A stretch of DNA of 64,000 nucleotides from Neobacillus mesonae (GCF_023715155.1 NZ_JAMBNQ010000003.1:1-64000), one strand, 5' to 3'; numbered from the stretch's first letter, positions 34,183 to 42,720 are shown. Program-made: numbers and translations. Notes: generated by a model from the letters alone, not told the origin.

Positions 34183-34375
34183 ATAAGCGGAGAATTTTCT
34201 CTTAATTGGGAAATATCACTGAAAATAACTTAAATAGACGGAAAGATTCCGACTATTGACTCGAAAAACGTGAAAACGGGTCATTTTGCTTTGCTTAATC
34301 GGAAAAACTCCGCTTATATACACTGAACCGAGCTCTATTCTGCAGTATAACCGGAAAAACTCCGCTTATTTTAAA
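34183..34375. repeat. Degenerate tandem array (CGGAAAAACTCCGCTTAT units)
   Basis: CGGAAAAACTCCGCTTAT-like blocks start at 34188, 34239, 34300 and 34352 (steps 51, 61 and 52 bp). Each block is itself an inverted repeat (CGGA ... TCCG), as often seen in Bacillus intergenic repeats. Non-coding. Confidence 0.75.
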
Positions 34376-34460
34376 TATCACTGGTTCCTCAATTAAGGAT
34401 AAAACTTCTTATGTTTCAAAAAAATAAGTTTTTTTAAGCAAGGAATAAAACAAAATCCCT

Positions 34461-35204
34461 TTATTTGGTATTTACAGGTACGGAATTATCGTACTCTTCC
34501 AAAGTTATTCCTTGCCCAGCAATGTCTGCTGCTGCCTTTTTTCCCACATATCGGAGATGCCACGGCTCATATTGATAACCGGTGATCTCTTCTTTCCCTT
34601 TTGGATAGCGGATGATAAATCCATAATCGGCAGCATGGTTTTCAAGCCAGTTTGCCTCGGTACTACCGGCAAAACAATCCGCGGCAGCGCATTTTCCGTC
34701 TCCTCCTGTTACATCAATGGCAAGTCCTGTTTCATGTTCGCTTGTTCCTGGCAGAGCACTGTAAGTTTGTGCTGTTTCATACCCGTCTTTCTTAACATAG
34801 GATTGAAACAAGGCCTCTTGAGTTGCATGTGACCGGTAGGCGGAAACCCCAAGCAGTTTTACGCCGTCTTCACTTGCCCCTGCAAACAGCTGCTCAATGG
34901 CAGCGGCAGCTTCCGACCGCATTTTTCTTTTTTCAGACTTCTCTTGAAAAATAAACTCAATTGATGGTTCCACTAAATCAGCAGGCGCGTAATTTTCCGG
35001 GAGCTTATGTTGTTTATTCACCAGTACAGGGATAATTTTGGGATTAGAAGTCATGTTGATGGAATCACTCTGTGTTTTTTCAAGCTTATTTACTGGCACA
35101 GCCGGATTCTCTTCTTCTGGTGTCAGTTGCTTTTTTACCCAGCCGGCGCCCCAAAATCCTCCTAACAAGATGAGTAATATGAGAACAGAATAGATTTTTT
35201 TCAT
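34461..35204 (-). CDS. Membrane-anchored VanY-type D-Ala-D-Ala (or L,D-) carboxypeptidase
   Basis: About 247 aa. An N-terminal signal anchor (residues 4-22) and a linker precede a peptidase M15B domain with zinc motifs SAYRSHATQEALF, GTSEHETGLAIDVTG and EPWHLRYVG. It trims the terminal D-Ala from peptidoglycan stems outside the membrane, like VanY, LdcB or YodJ. AGAGGATG precedes the ATG at 35204; a longer frame lacks support. Confidence 0.9.
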   Translation of the reverse strand: MKKIYSVLILLILLGGFWGAGWVKKQLTPEEENPAVPVNKLEKTQSDSINMTSNPKIIPVLVNKQHKLPENYAPADLVEPSIEFIFQEKSEKRKMRSEAAAAIEQLFAGASEDGVKLLGVSAYRSHATQEALFQSYVKKDGYETAQTYSALPGTSEHETGLAIDVTGGDGKCAAADCFAGSTEANWLENHAADYGFIIRYPKGKEEITGYQYEPWHLRYVGKKAAADIAGQGITLEEYDNSVPVNTK

Positions 35205-35385
35205 GAGTAACATCCTCTTATAAAAAGTCATTTCTGTTCTCAGTATCGACACGATTCTAGACTCTAAAACCTCCCATTCGCAGGCAAAGGAATTTTCCCA
35301 AATGGGCTTTTCCTGCGTCTAGGTCTTTTGGCTCTTTTATTATTTAAACCAATTTCTTATGCTAAAAAAAAACACATAAATCGTA

Positions 35386-35516
35386 CGAAACGGCAAACCT
35401 ATTGAAAAGTGGGGACGCAAAGCTATAGGGGCTGTAGTCTTATAGGAAAGTCTTTGGATTTTAAAAATGTCTTGCGGTGATTATGATTTTTTAAGACGAT
35501 GCTCGCCAGTTACCGA
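35386..35516 (+). promoter_or_regulatory. c-di-GMP-I (GEMM-I) riboswitch
   Basis: The hallmark pieces occur in order: GGCAAACC, a CCTATT-GAAA-AGTGGG stem with GAAA tetraloop, GGGACGCAAAGC, an extended P3 arm closed by GTCTTA/TAAGAC, and a 3' GCCAGTTACCGA segment. The P3 arm carries an insertion of about 50 nt. The aptamer lies about 50 nt before the start of the 54-aa ORF. No terminator lies between them, so control of translation is more likely (inference). Confidence 0.85.
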
Positions 35517-35566
35517 ACACGATCTCCTGCGATTTATGTCTTTGCATTAATTAGAGGGGGGTTTTT

Positions 35567-35731
35567 GTGTTGAAAATTTTATTAAAAGGCAAGTATTTTT
35601 ATCATCTCCTGCAGCAGCGGCATAACGAACTGCTCCAGCAGGATTGCATGAGCGAGGAATTACGAATCAAATTAAAGATAAAAGCAGTGTATCACAGCAG
35701 CAAGGCTGTAGAGCTGGGAGCGAGGATATAA
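35567..35731 (+). CDS. Riboswitch-controlled small protein (54 aa)
   Basis: GAGGGGGG lies upstream of GTG-TTG; start at GTG 35567 or TTG 35570. The product is basic (about ten Lys/Arg) and predicted helical, with MLKILLKGKYFYHLLQQRH at the N-terminus and KAVYHSSKAVELGARI at the C-terminus. It has no signal peptide and no clear membrane helix. I do not recognise it. It is the only gene between the c-di-GMP riboswitch and a strong terminator, so it is the riboswitch target. Confidence 0.7.
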   Translation: MLKILLKGKYFYHLLQQRHNELLQQDCMSEELRIKLKIKAVYHSSKAVELGARI

Positions 35732-35736
35732 AGATA

Positions 35737-35769
35737 AGCGCCGGGACAATGAAGTTCCGGCGCTTTTTT
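35737..35769 (+). terminator. Terminator of the riboswitch-controlled ORF
   Basis: AGCGCCGG pairs with CCGGCGCT and is followed by a T-run. Confidence 0.93.
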
Positions 35770-35832
35770 CGGGTGCTTGAAAGTATTGTACAGCGAGAAC
35801 GGGCTGGTAAAGCCGCTTCACTCTTCTTCTAA

Positions 35833-36888
35833 TTAGTGAGACATTACCTTACTGTTATCATCGCTGCCGTCTTTTGTTACTTTTAAAGCTCCGACAGCTC
35901 CTTTAGTAGCATCATTGAATTGGTGTGTGACAATTGGATAACTTCCTTCTTCTGTCACAGTGAATTCGACAACCGCCCCTCCGCTAGCTGGCAGCATAAC
36001 GGTTTGCATGCCTTTCAAATGGTTTTCAGGATTACCGTCAAGATAGACATCATCAAACAGGGTGCCTACTACATGGAAGCTGGATACTTCATTTGGACCA
36101 ACGTTTAGTACATAGAATCTGACTTTATCGCCGACTTTGGCAAGCAGCGGATGATCTTGCAGGGCGCCGACCGTACCGTTCGTATTTACATCTCCATCTT
36201 TTAAAGCTTTTGTAGAAAATACCACATACTTGGGTACACCATTTGTCATGTCATTTAAGTCATTGTATTTGTACCATTCGTTTTGGATGACTACATATTC
36301 ACGATCTACTTTAGAATCTGTAGGATATCCTGTAGCTGGTTTTACAATGATCATTCCGTGCATTCCGTTAGCAATATGGCCAAGTACAGGTTTTGTGCCG
36401 CAGTGATACATGAATACTCCAGGATTATCGGCAGGATAGCTGAAAGAACCGGTTTTGTTAGGCATTACATCTACAAAGTTTTTAGATGGTGCTGTATGGA
36501 CTGCGTGCATATCCATGCTGTGCGGGATGGCAGGATCCATATTTTTCAGGGTAAAATTAATTTTATCGCCTTGATTTACGACAATGACAGGTCCAGGAGC
36601 TTCGCCATTAAATGTCCAAGCTTTATACATATCCCCTTCACTCAGTTCGATGTCTGTAATTTGAGCTGTCATTTCGATATTTACTTCATGTGCACCAGTA
36701 CGTTTAATCTTGATTGGAGTTGGTTTTTGGTTGAGATTTTCATGGGGGCCGAAGACTTGTGCATCTGCTTTTGTTGTTGTTTGAGCCTCCACCTTTTTGT
36801 CAACAGACAAATTATCCACTTTTCCACAAGCGCCTAATACCATGACAGAAGTGACCATTACCGCAGCAAATTTTGTCAACTTTCTCAT
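35833..36888 (-). CDS. nirK: Copper-containing nitrite reductase, lipoprotein form
   Basis: The 351-aa protein has a lipoprotein signal (MVLGAC) and two cupredoxin domains. Type 1 copper ligands are in YHCGTKPVLGHIANGMHG. Type 2 histidines are in IPHSMDMHAVH, and the C-terminal ligands in SFHVVG and THQFNDATKGAVG. It reduces nitrite to nitric oxide in denitrification on the outer membrane face. GGAGGG lies before the ATG at 36888; an in-frame ATG 15 nt upstream overlaps that site. No copper chaperone or nor genes are adjacent. Confidence 0.93.
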   Translation of the reverse strand: MRKLTKFAAVMVTSVMVLGACGKVDNLSVDKKVEAQTTTKADAQVFGPHENLNQKPTPIKIKRTGAHEVNIEMTAQITDIELSEGDMYKAWTFNGEAPGPVIVVNQGDKINFTLKNMDPAIPHSMDMHAVHTAPSKNFVDVMPNKTGSFSYPADNPGVFMYHCGTKPVLGHIANGMHGMIIVKPATGYPTDSKVDREYVVIQNEWYKYNDLNDMTNGVPKYVVFSTKALKDGDVNTNGTVGALQDHPLLAKVGDKVRFYVLNVGPNEVSSFHVVGTLFDDVYLDGNPENHLKGMQTVMLPASGGAVVEFTVTEEGSYPIVTHQFNDATKGAVGALKVTKDGSDDNSKVMSH

Positions 36889-36944
36889 TTTAATACCCTC
36901 CAATTTAACTCCTAAAATTTAATTTAATTATTGTTTACATCTTC

Positions 36945-36986
36945 ATTTTAATTTTTTAAGAAACCGCTCTAGTGATAGAGGTCACT
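36945..36986 (-). promoter_or_regulatory. Fnr-like box and -10 of nirK
   Basis: AGTGA-6-TCACT (36971-36986) matches the Bacillus Fnr consensus TGTGA-6-TCACA except for the two outermost bases. TAAAAT (complement of 36945-36950) follows so that the box is centred near -41 from the predicted start point, as in class II Fnr activation. This fits anaerobic induction of nirK. Confidence 0.6.
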
Positions 36987-37108
36987 TAAAGAGAAGGTGT
37001 CGGTGAACAATTTGTGAATAGTTGAACAAATCATTTTAAGTACTGTGATAATGGTGATAAACTCTTGATTTATTGGGCATTCTATTCATAAAAAGGAGGG
37101 TGGTTTTT

Positions 37109-37258
37109 ATGAAAGAAAATCAGGATCAAACAAGTGAAGGGTTAAACCAAATTTTCGAGATCATCAATGCCAAAGGGGATGTTGGAGAGCTAAAAACGAT
37201 TGTAGAAAAATATAAGGAAAATGAAAATGCGAAGCCGGAAGAGGACCTGAACGATTAG
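37109..37258 (+). CDS. Small hydrophilic hypothetical protein (49 aa)
   Basis: AAAAGGAGGG precedes the ATG by 8 nt. The acidic, helical product contains LNQIFEIINAKGDVGELKTIVEKY and ends PEEDLND; shortened here, no family recognised. Divergent from nirK and sharing its regulatory region, it may respond to the same conditions. Its terminator overlaps the stop. Confidence 0.65.
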   Translation: MKENQDQTSEGLNQIFEIINAKGDVGELKTIVEKYKENENAKPEEDLND

Positions 37259-37269
37259 GTTCTCTTTTT
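37240..37269 (+). terminator. Terminator overlapping the 49-aa ORF stop
   Basis: AGAGGACCT pairs with AGGTTCTCT (one G-U pair) and is followed by TTTTT. Confidence 0.75.
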
Positions 37270-37275
37270 ATGTGA

Positions 37276-37430
37276 TGTGGATAATTGACTTTGGAGTGTG
37301 GATAAACAAGGGTGAATTGTTAATAAGTATTAACATTTTGTGGATAACTGGTGAGTAACAAAAAACACGTGAATGAAGCGAATTGAATTGTGAATAAATT
37401 TGTGGATATTTAAAATATTTTGTTAATAAC
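37276..37430 (+). promoter_or_regulatory. DnaA-box cluster
   Basis: Three perfect DnaA boxes TGTGGATAA lie at 37276, 37297 and 37339. One-mismatch boxes follow at 37389 (TGTGAATAA) and 37401 (TGTGGATAT), and looser TGTTAATAA sites at 37318 and 37421. All are in one orientation within 155 AT-rich bp. B. subtilis has similar intergenic DnaA-box clusters that titrate DnaA or tie transcription to replication. Confidence 0.7.
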
Positions 37431-37520
37431 TAGGGCGTTTTTGTTAATATCTTAGGGATAACATGTGAAAAAGAGGAGTCAGGCAACATGTTATCTCATT
37501 CACAACGTCTCTTAAAAAGA

Positions 37521-37532
37521 TGACAATTGTCA
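37521..37532 (+). promoter_or_regulatory. Palindrome upstream of yvfR
   Basis: TGACAATTGTCA is a perfect 12-bp palindrome 83 bp before the yvfR start, with a second ATGACAT 16 bp further on. It is a candidate binding site for the operon response regulator. Confidence 0.45.
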
Positions 37533-37614
37533 CCTTATTTTTATGACATTTCTTACTAAGAATGGTCCTCCCCGGAACGTACAATGAAAGTAAGAAATCA
37601 GGAGGTGTTCGAGT

Positions 37615-38517
37615 ATGACAGAAGTATTGACGTTAAAAAATGTGACAAAATCATTCCGCCAGAAGACAGCGGTGAATAATATTTCCTTTTCAATTAGTAA
37701 GGGGGAGGTGGTGGCCATTCTGGGCCCGAACGGTGCAGGAAAAACCACAACGATTTCCATGATCCTGGGTCTTTTGAGACCAACAGAGGGAGAGGTGAAA
37801 CTATTTAACCGACAGCCGCAAGAAAAGCAGGTGCGGGAGAAAATCGGGACGATGCTGCAAGAAGTCAGTGTCATGCCAGGATTAAAGGTCCGTGAAATTT
37901 TAGAGCTGATTCGCAGCTATTACCCGCATCCTCTCCCCGTGAAAGATTTGGTCAATCTGACTGGATTGACCGAAGAAGATTTGAAAACGCGGGCAGAAAA
38001 ATTATCTGGCGGACAAAAGCGGCGGTTAAGTTTTGCTCTTGCACTCGCCGGTAATCCTGAACTGATAATTTTTGATGAGCCTACCGTCGGCATGGACATT
38101 ACCTCAAGGAAGCGTTTTTGGCAAACTGTCCGTACGTTTGCAGCACAAGGTAAAACGATCATATTTTCGACCCACTATCTTCAGGAAGCAGATGATGCCG
38201 CTGACCGAATTCTGCTGTTCAAAGACGGGGCAATAGCTGCGGATGGGGCGCCGGCACAAATTAAAGCAAGAATAGCCAAACCATCCGTTTCTTTTACGGC
38301 CGCCCCCGATATATCATTGGAACCCTTGTATCATCACAGCGAAATTGATGATATCTATCGAAAAAATAACCGTGTATATGTACAATCCAGTAACACGGAT
38401 CGGGTATTGGAGCTGCTTTTTCAAGAAAAGTTAGGGGCACGGGATATTCAAATTGAACGGGGTAAACTCGAAGAGGCGTTTGAAGAGCTGACCAGTACAA
38501 CAAAGGAGGCCATATAG
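37615..38517 (+). CDS. yvfR: ABC transporter ATPase (YvfR-like)
   Basis: The 300-aa protein has Walker [14 protein letters not shown] near residue 38, signature [14 protein letters not shown] near 128 and Walker [13 protein letters not shown] near 150. A C-terminal regulatory region follows. It belongs to the ABC-2 exporter class (DRA/CcmA type) used for drug or lipid export. Length and gene order match B. subtilis yvfRSTU. AGGAGGTG precedes the ATG. Confidence 0.9.
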   Translation: MTEVLTLKNVTKSFRQKTAVNNISFSISKGEVVAILGPNGAGKTTTISMILGLLRPTEGEVKLFNRQPQEKQVREKIGTMLQEVSVMPGLKVREILELIRSYYPHPLPVKDLVNLTGLTEEDLKTRAEKLSGGQKRRLSFALALAGNPELIIFDEPTVGMDITSRKRFWQTVRTFAAQGKTIIFSTHYLQEADDAADRILLFKDGAIAADGAPAQIKARIAKPSVSFTAAPDISLEPLYHHSEIDDIYRKNNRVYVQSSNTDRVLELLFQEKLGARDIQIERGKLEEAFEELTSTTKEAI

Positions 38518-38518
38518 A

Positions 38519-39256
38519 ATGAGAGTTTTTCAAGTACAGTGCAAAATGGAAATCATAAGGGTGTTGAGAAATCGCTATTTTGTATTTTGGTCCCTCATGA
38601 TGCCAATCCTTTTCTATTATATTTTCACAAATGTTGTCAACACCCACCCACAGGATGAGGGAGCATGGCAGGCACATTACCTCATGTCCATGACGGTTTT
38701 TAGTGTGATGGGTTCGTCTATAATGACGCTTGGCATCCGCATGGTGCAGGAGCGTGCGCAAGGCTGGTCCACCTTTATGCGCATTACTCCATTATCTGAC
38801 AGTGTCTATTTTGCGGCCCAAATGGCAGGGCAAAGTGTGATTCATATACTATCGATTACCGTTATTTTTATCGCAGGTGCTCTGATCAACAATATCTCTT
38901 TATCAGCCGTTGAATGGGTAATGAGCGGCTTATGGATTTTACTAGGTTCATTGCCATTTCTCGCTATTGGTACATTAATAGGATTAATGAGAAAAGTAGA
39001 AACAGCAGCAGGCGTCAGCAATGTACTGTACATGGTGCTGGCAGTTTCCGGCGGCCTATGGATGCCGATTGAGGTCATGCCCAAAGTGATGCAGACCATT
39101 GCCCAATGGCTGCCGTCCTACCATTTTGGCAGCGGCGCCTGGGAAATTGCCTCCGGGCATGCTCCTGAATGGAAAAATATCCTATTATTGGTCGCGTATT
39201 TAGTCCTGTTCATGTTACTATCGAAATATATTAGAAGAAAACAAGAAGCGGTGTGA
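38519..39256 (+). CDS. yvfS: ABC-2 type permease (YvfS-like)
   Basis: The 245-aa protein has six predicted membrane segments and an ABC-2 membrane domain (MQERAQGWSTFMRI loop; SGGLWMPIEVMP). It is one base away from the yvfR stop and overlaps the kinase start by 3 bp. As a single permease it probably dimerises with two YvfR ATPases. The substrate is unknown. Confidence 0.9.
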   Translation: MRVFQVQCKMEIIRVLRNRYFVFWSLMMPILFYYIFTNVVNTHPQDEGAWQAHYLMSMTVFSVMGSSIMTLGIRMVQERAQGWSTFMRITPLSDSVYFAAQMAGQSVIHILSITVIFIAGALINNISLSAVEWVMSGLWILLGSLPFLAIGTLIGLMRKVETAAGVSNVLYMVLAVSGGLWMPIEVMPKVMQTIAQWLPSYHFGSGAWEIASGHAPEWKNILLLVAYLVLFMLLSKYIRRKQEAV

Positions 39257-40383
39257 GGTATTTGAACATTTCTATTTTTCCAAAGCAGTTAGGCTTTTTT
39301 CCTTATGTATTTCTGATTTATATCGGCTTTCCCGTCTATTATTTGACGAAGGAGACAGGAATTAAGCAGCTTATTGGCTTTGGGATGGTGCTCGTCTTTT
39401 TGGTGTCGTACCGCCAGCTATATTTTTTAATTGGAAAAAAAAGCTTTACTTACTGGCTGGCTGTTCAACTGGCCATCGTGTTCCTGTTTAGCACGTTTTA
39501 TGATTTAAACCACATCTTTTTAGGCTTTTTTCCAGCAAACTTTATCGGCTGGTACCGGGACAAAAAAGCATTCAGACTTGGATTATTATGTTTAGCGGGA
39601 GTGGAGATTATTCCATTCCTTATCAAGATCGCCCGGACAAACATATTCTTTTCCACCACTGAGCTGATCTATTTTGTGCCGTTTTTGATTGTCATGCTGA
39701 TTTCGCCATTTGGCATCCGCTCGATGAACCGCAGGCTGGAGCTGGAAAAAGAACTGGATTTGGCTCGAAAACAAATTGAAGAACTGGTGAAACGGGAAGA
39801 ACGGGTGCGGATTGCCCGCGATCTTCATGATACGCTTGGTCATACCTTATCCCTTTTGACATTAAAAAGCCAGCTGATCCAGCGTCTGACAGCGGCTGAC
39901 CCAGAACGGGCACGGCATGAGGCAAAGGAAATGGAAACAACCTCAAGGACGGCATTAAAACAGGTCAGAGAACTGGTCAGTGACATGCGCTCAACAACCA
40001 TTGCTCAGGAGCTTGTCCATGTGCAGGAAATTTTGCGGACTGCCGGAATTACTTATCAGTATGAGGGGGATGCAGATTTTTCGAGAATCCCGCCATTTAC
40101 GCAGAATATTATCGGGATGTGTGTCTGCGAAGCGGCAACCAATGTGGTTAAGCATAGCCGCGCCTCCCACTGTTCGATTTCTATCCTGCAAAGCTCGGAA
40201 AAAATGAAAATAGTGATTCGTGATGATGGGATGGGGGCAGCGAAAAATAATCAATTTGGCAATGGATTAAGGGGGATGAAGGAGCGGCTGGCCTTAATGG
40301 ACGGATCGCTCTCCCTTACCAATCATCATGGTGCCGTATTAGAGATGACGGTGCCGATTATAAGAAAAGCGCAAGCGCCTTAG
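39253..40383 (+). CDS. yvfT: Sensor histidine kinase, NarL/DesK type (YvfT-like)
   Basis: The 376-aa protein has about five membrane helices in residues 1-150 and almost no extracellular loop, so it is an intramembrane-sensing type. HisKA_3 has the phospho-His in ARDLHDTLGHTLSLL near residue 197, and the HATPase has MCVCEAATNVVKHSRA and GNGLRGMKERL. The last residues RKAQAP and the stop come from the inserted dispersed repeat, so the native C-terminus may have been altered. GTG 39253 or TTG 39262 could be the start. Confidence 0.88.
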   Translation: MRYLNISIFPKQLGFFPYVFLIYIGFPVYYLTKETGIKQLIGFGMVLVFLVSYRQLYFLIGKKSFTYWLAVQLAIVFLFSTFYDLNHIFLGFFPANFIGWYRDKKAFRLGLLCLAGVEIIPFLIKIARTNIFFSTTELIYFVPFLIVMLISPFGIRSMNRRLELEKELDLARKQIEELVKREERVRIARDLHDTLGHTLSLLTLKSQLIQRLTAADPERARHEAKEMETTSRTALKQVRELVSDMRSTTIAQELVHVQEILRTAGITYQYEGDADFSRIPPFTQNIIGMCVCEAATNVVKHSRASHCSISILQSSEKMKIVIRDDGMGAAKNNQFGNGLRGMKERLALMDGSLSLTNHHGAVLEMTVPIIRKAQAP

Positions 40384-40530
40384 TCAGCCTCAGGCATAGC
40401 ATAAGACGCTCCTGAATAGAAGGCGTTCATTGACTTCTTCAATTCTGGAGTGGCTGTAGACCATCGAGGGGCTGGGCTGCTTGCGCTGGACAAATCTCAA
40501 AGTTGGAAACATATAAATTCTGATATTATT
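40366..40530. repeat. Dispersed ~155-bp repeat, copy B
   Basis: Reverse-complement match to 3760-3916 along most of its length. It lies between yvfT and yvfU and overlaps the last codons of yvfT. It carries its own inverted-repeat character at the ends (AAAAGCGCAAGCGCC). Confidence 0.85.
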
Positions 40531-40553
40531 AAAAAAGCAGGAGGGGCAGCAGG

Positions 40554-41156
40554 ATGATTCGTTTATTTATTGCAGAGGACCAACGGATGCTTTTGGGGGC
40601 CTTGGGATCATTGCTCGATATGGAACCGGACATGGAGGTCATTGGGCAGGCGATGAACGGGGAAGAGGCAATTAAGAAGATTGAACAGCTCAAGCCGGAT
40701 GTTTGTTTAATGGATATTGAAATGCCGGTGTTAAACGGACTGGAAGCAGCAGAAGAACTGACGCGAAATTCAAATTCAGCCAAAGTCATTATCTTAACCA
40801 CCTTTGCCCGCCCAGGATATTTTGAACGGGCCGTCAAAAGCGGGGTCCATGGCTATTTACTAAAAGATGGTGAGATTAATGAGCTTGCCGATGCTATTCG
40901 TAAAGTGATGGCTGGAAAACGGGTATTCAGTCCGGAACTTACCTTTCATGTCATCCGTGAGGAAAACCCGCTTACATCAAAAGAACAAGAGATTCTTAGA
41001 TTAGCCGCTTTAGGAAAAACAACCAAACAAATCACCAATGAATTATATTTGTCATCAGGCACAGTCCGCAACTATATCTCTGAAATCCTCCAAAAACTTG
41101 GAGCCAAAAACCGGACAGAAGCCGCCAACATCGCTGCTGAGAAGGGGTGGATCTAG
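40554..41156 (+). CDS. yvfU: NarL-family response regulator (YvfU-like)
   Basis: The 200-aa protein has a receiver domain with the phospho-Asp in DVCLMDIEMPVLNG near residue 54, and a C-terminal LuxR-type HTH (LTSKEQEILRLAALG ... SSGTVRNYISEIL). It pairs with the YvfT-like kinase and probably activates this ABC transporter operon. AGGAGGGG precedes the ATG. It is separated from its kinase gene by a 165-bp repeat. Confidence 0.92.
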   Translation: MIRLFIAEDQRMLLGALGSLLDMEPDMEVIGQAMNGEEAIKKIEQLKPDVCLMDIEMPVLNGLEAAEELTRNSNSAKVIILTTFARPGYFERAVKSGVHGYLLKDGEINELADAIRKVMAGKRVFSPELTFHVIREENPLTSKEQEILRLAALGKTTKQITNELYLSSGTVRNYISEILQKLGAKNRTEAANIAAEKGWI

Positions 41157-41398
41157 GGACTGAAGGAGTGAGCAAGCCTTCGGTGTCTGACGCCCTCCTT
41201 GGACAGCAGGCTATCTCCAACGGACGGATATGTGAAAAATCACACAAATAGATGGTGTCACTCCTAAACACCGCGCTTGATTAGCGCCCTTTCTATTATG
41301 GACAACCTTCCTCAATCTGCGCTTCAGAATACATTATTACTAGTTCCAAAGAGGTATGGACGGGTAATTTTAAGTGATGAGGAAGGGGAAAGTCAGTT

Positions 41399-42694
41399 GT
41401 GAGAATTTTAATTGTCGGAACAGGGTACGTAGGGACGACTACGGGACTCATTTTTTGCGAAATGGGTCACCAAGTAACCGGTCTCGACCTTGATCAGCGA
41501 AAAATAGAAGCCCTGCAAGCTGGTAAACTGCATTTCTATGAACCGGGGCTTGAAGAACTGCTTGAGAAGCATATTCAAGCTGGAAATATATCTTTTACTG
41601 ATAATACGAAAAAGGCAATAAAAAAGAATGATGTTATTTTTATCTGTGTGGGTACGCCAATGCAGGAAGATGGAAGCGCTGACCTTACTTATGTAAAAAA
41701 TGTGGCAGAATCGATTGGAAAGTATATGAAGGAATATAAGGTTATCGTAACCAAAAGTACGGTTCCAGTGGGGACGGCGGAGCAGGTGACAGAGTGGATA
41801 AGGGCAGGACAAAAGGAACCTGTTCCATTTGATGTTGTGTCAAACCCCGAATTTTTGCGGGAAGGGTCGGCCATGTATGATGCCCTCCATCCAGATCGAA
41901 TTGTCATCGGCACCATAAGCGAAAAAGCCAGAGCGTCCATGAGGGAACTCTATCAAGGCTTTCAATGTCCAATACTTGAAACGAATCCAAAGGCTTCGGA
42001 AATGATTAAATATGCTGCCAATTCTTTTCTTGCGATGAAAATTTCCTTTATTAATGAGCTGTCAAGATTATGTGACCGGCTCGGAATTAATGTGAATGAT
42101 GTATCGCGGGGGATTGGCCTTGACCACCGGATTGGACCTCATTTTCTGCGTGCAGGAATGGGCTACGGAGGCTCCTGCTTCCCTAAGGACGTGAATGCCC
42201 TTCTGCAAACTGCCGCTGCCAATGGCATCCCCCTCACGATTTTGGAAAAAGTCGTACAGGTAAACGCGGAACAATCTCTTTATCTTTTGAATAAAATTAA
42301 ACATTCTTTAGGCGGCGATTTAACGAATAAATCGGTTGCCGTCCTGGGTATTGCTTTTAAAGCAGACACCGATGATACGAGGGAGTCGCCAAGTCTTGTA
42401 ATAATGGACTATTTACTCAAAGAGAAAGCACATGTCAGGACACATGATCCTGTGGTAAAACTGGAAGGATACCCGCTCGGGGCAAACTGCCGGCAGTTTG
42501 CGACAACAGCTGAAACAGTTTCAGGAGCCGACGCAGTTGTTCTCTGCACCGACTGGGACGAATATAAACGGCTCGACTGGCCAGCTATCAAACTCCTAAT
42601 GAAACAACCACATATTTTCGACGGCAGGAACATGATTGACAAAACCGCGGTAGAATCATTAGGGTTTCACTACACTGGATTTGCTAACCATTAA
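41399..42694 (+). CDS. ugd: UDP-glucose 6-dehydrogenase
   Basis: The 431-aa protein has the N-terminal NAD motif GTGYVGTTTGLIFCEMG, the catalytic Cys in GGSCFPKDVNALL near residue 260 and a C-terminal UDP-binding domain (GIAFKADTDDTRESP). It oxidises UDP-glucose to UDP-glucuronate for teichuronic acid or capsule. It starts at GTG after AAGGGG. No tua genes are adjacent; it stands alone. Confidence 0.94.
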   Translation: MRILIVGTGYVGTTTGLIFCEMGHQVTGLDLDQRKIEALQAGKLHFYEPGLEELLEKHIQAGNISFTDNTKKAIKKNDVIFICVGTPMQEDGSADLTYVKNVAESIGKYMKEYKVIVTKSTVPVGTAEQVTEWIRAGQKEPVPFDVVSNPEFLREGSAMYDALHPDRIVIGTISEKARASMRELYQGFQCPILETNPKASEMIKYAANSFLAMKISFINELSRLCDRLGINVNDVSRGIGLDHRIGPHFLRAGMGYGGSCFPKDVNALLQTAAANGIPLTILEKVVQVNAEQSLYLLNKIKHSLGGDLTNKSVAVLGIAFKADTDDTRESPSLVIMDYLLKEKAHVRTHDPVVKLEGYPLGANCRQFATTAETVSGADAVVLCTDWDEYKRLDWPAIKLLMKQPHIFDGRNMIDKTAVESLGFHYTGFANH

Positions 42695-42720
42695 TTAAAC
42701 CAGCAGGCTGCAAATTTAAG

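Noticed and set aside
35644-35832. 62-aa plus-strand ORF
   Set aside because: Overlaps the riboswitch-controlled ORF in another frame, runs through its terminator and has no ribosome binding site.
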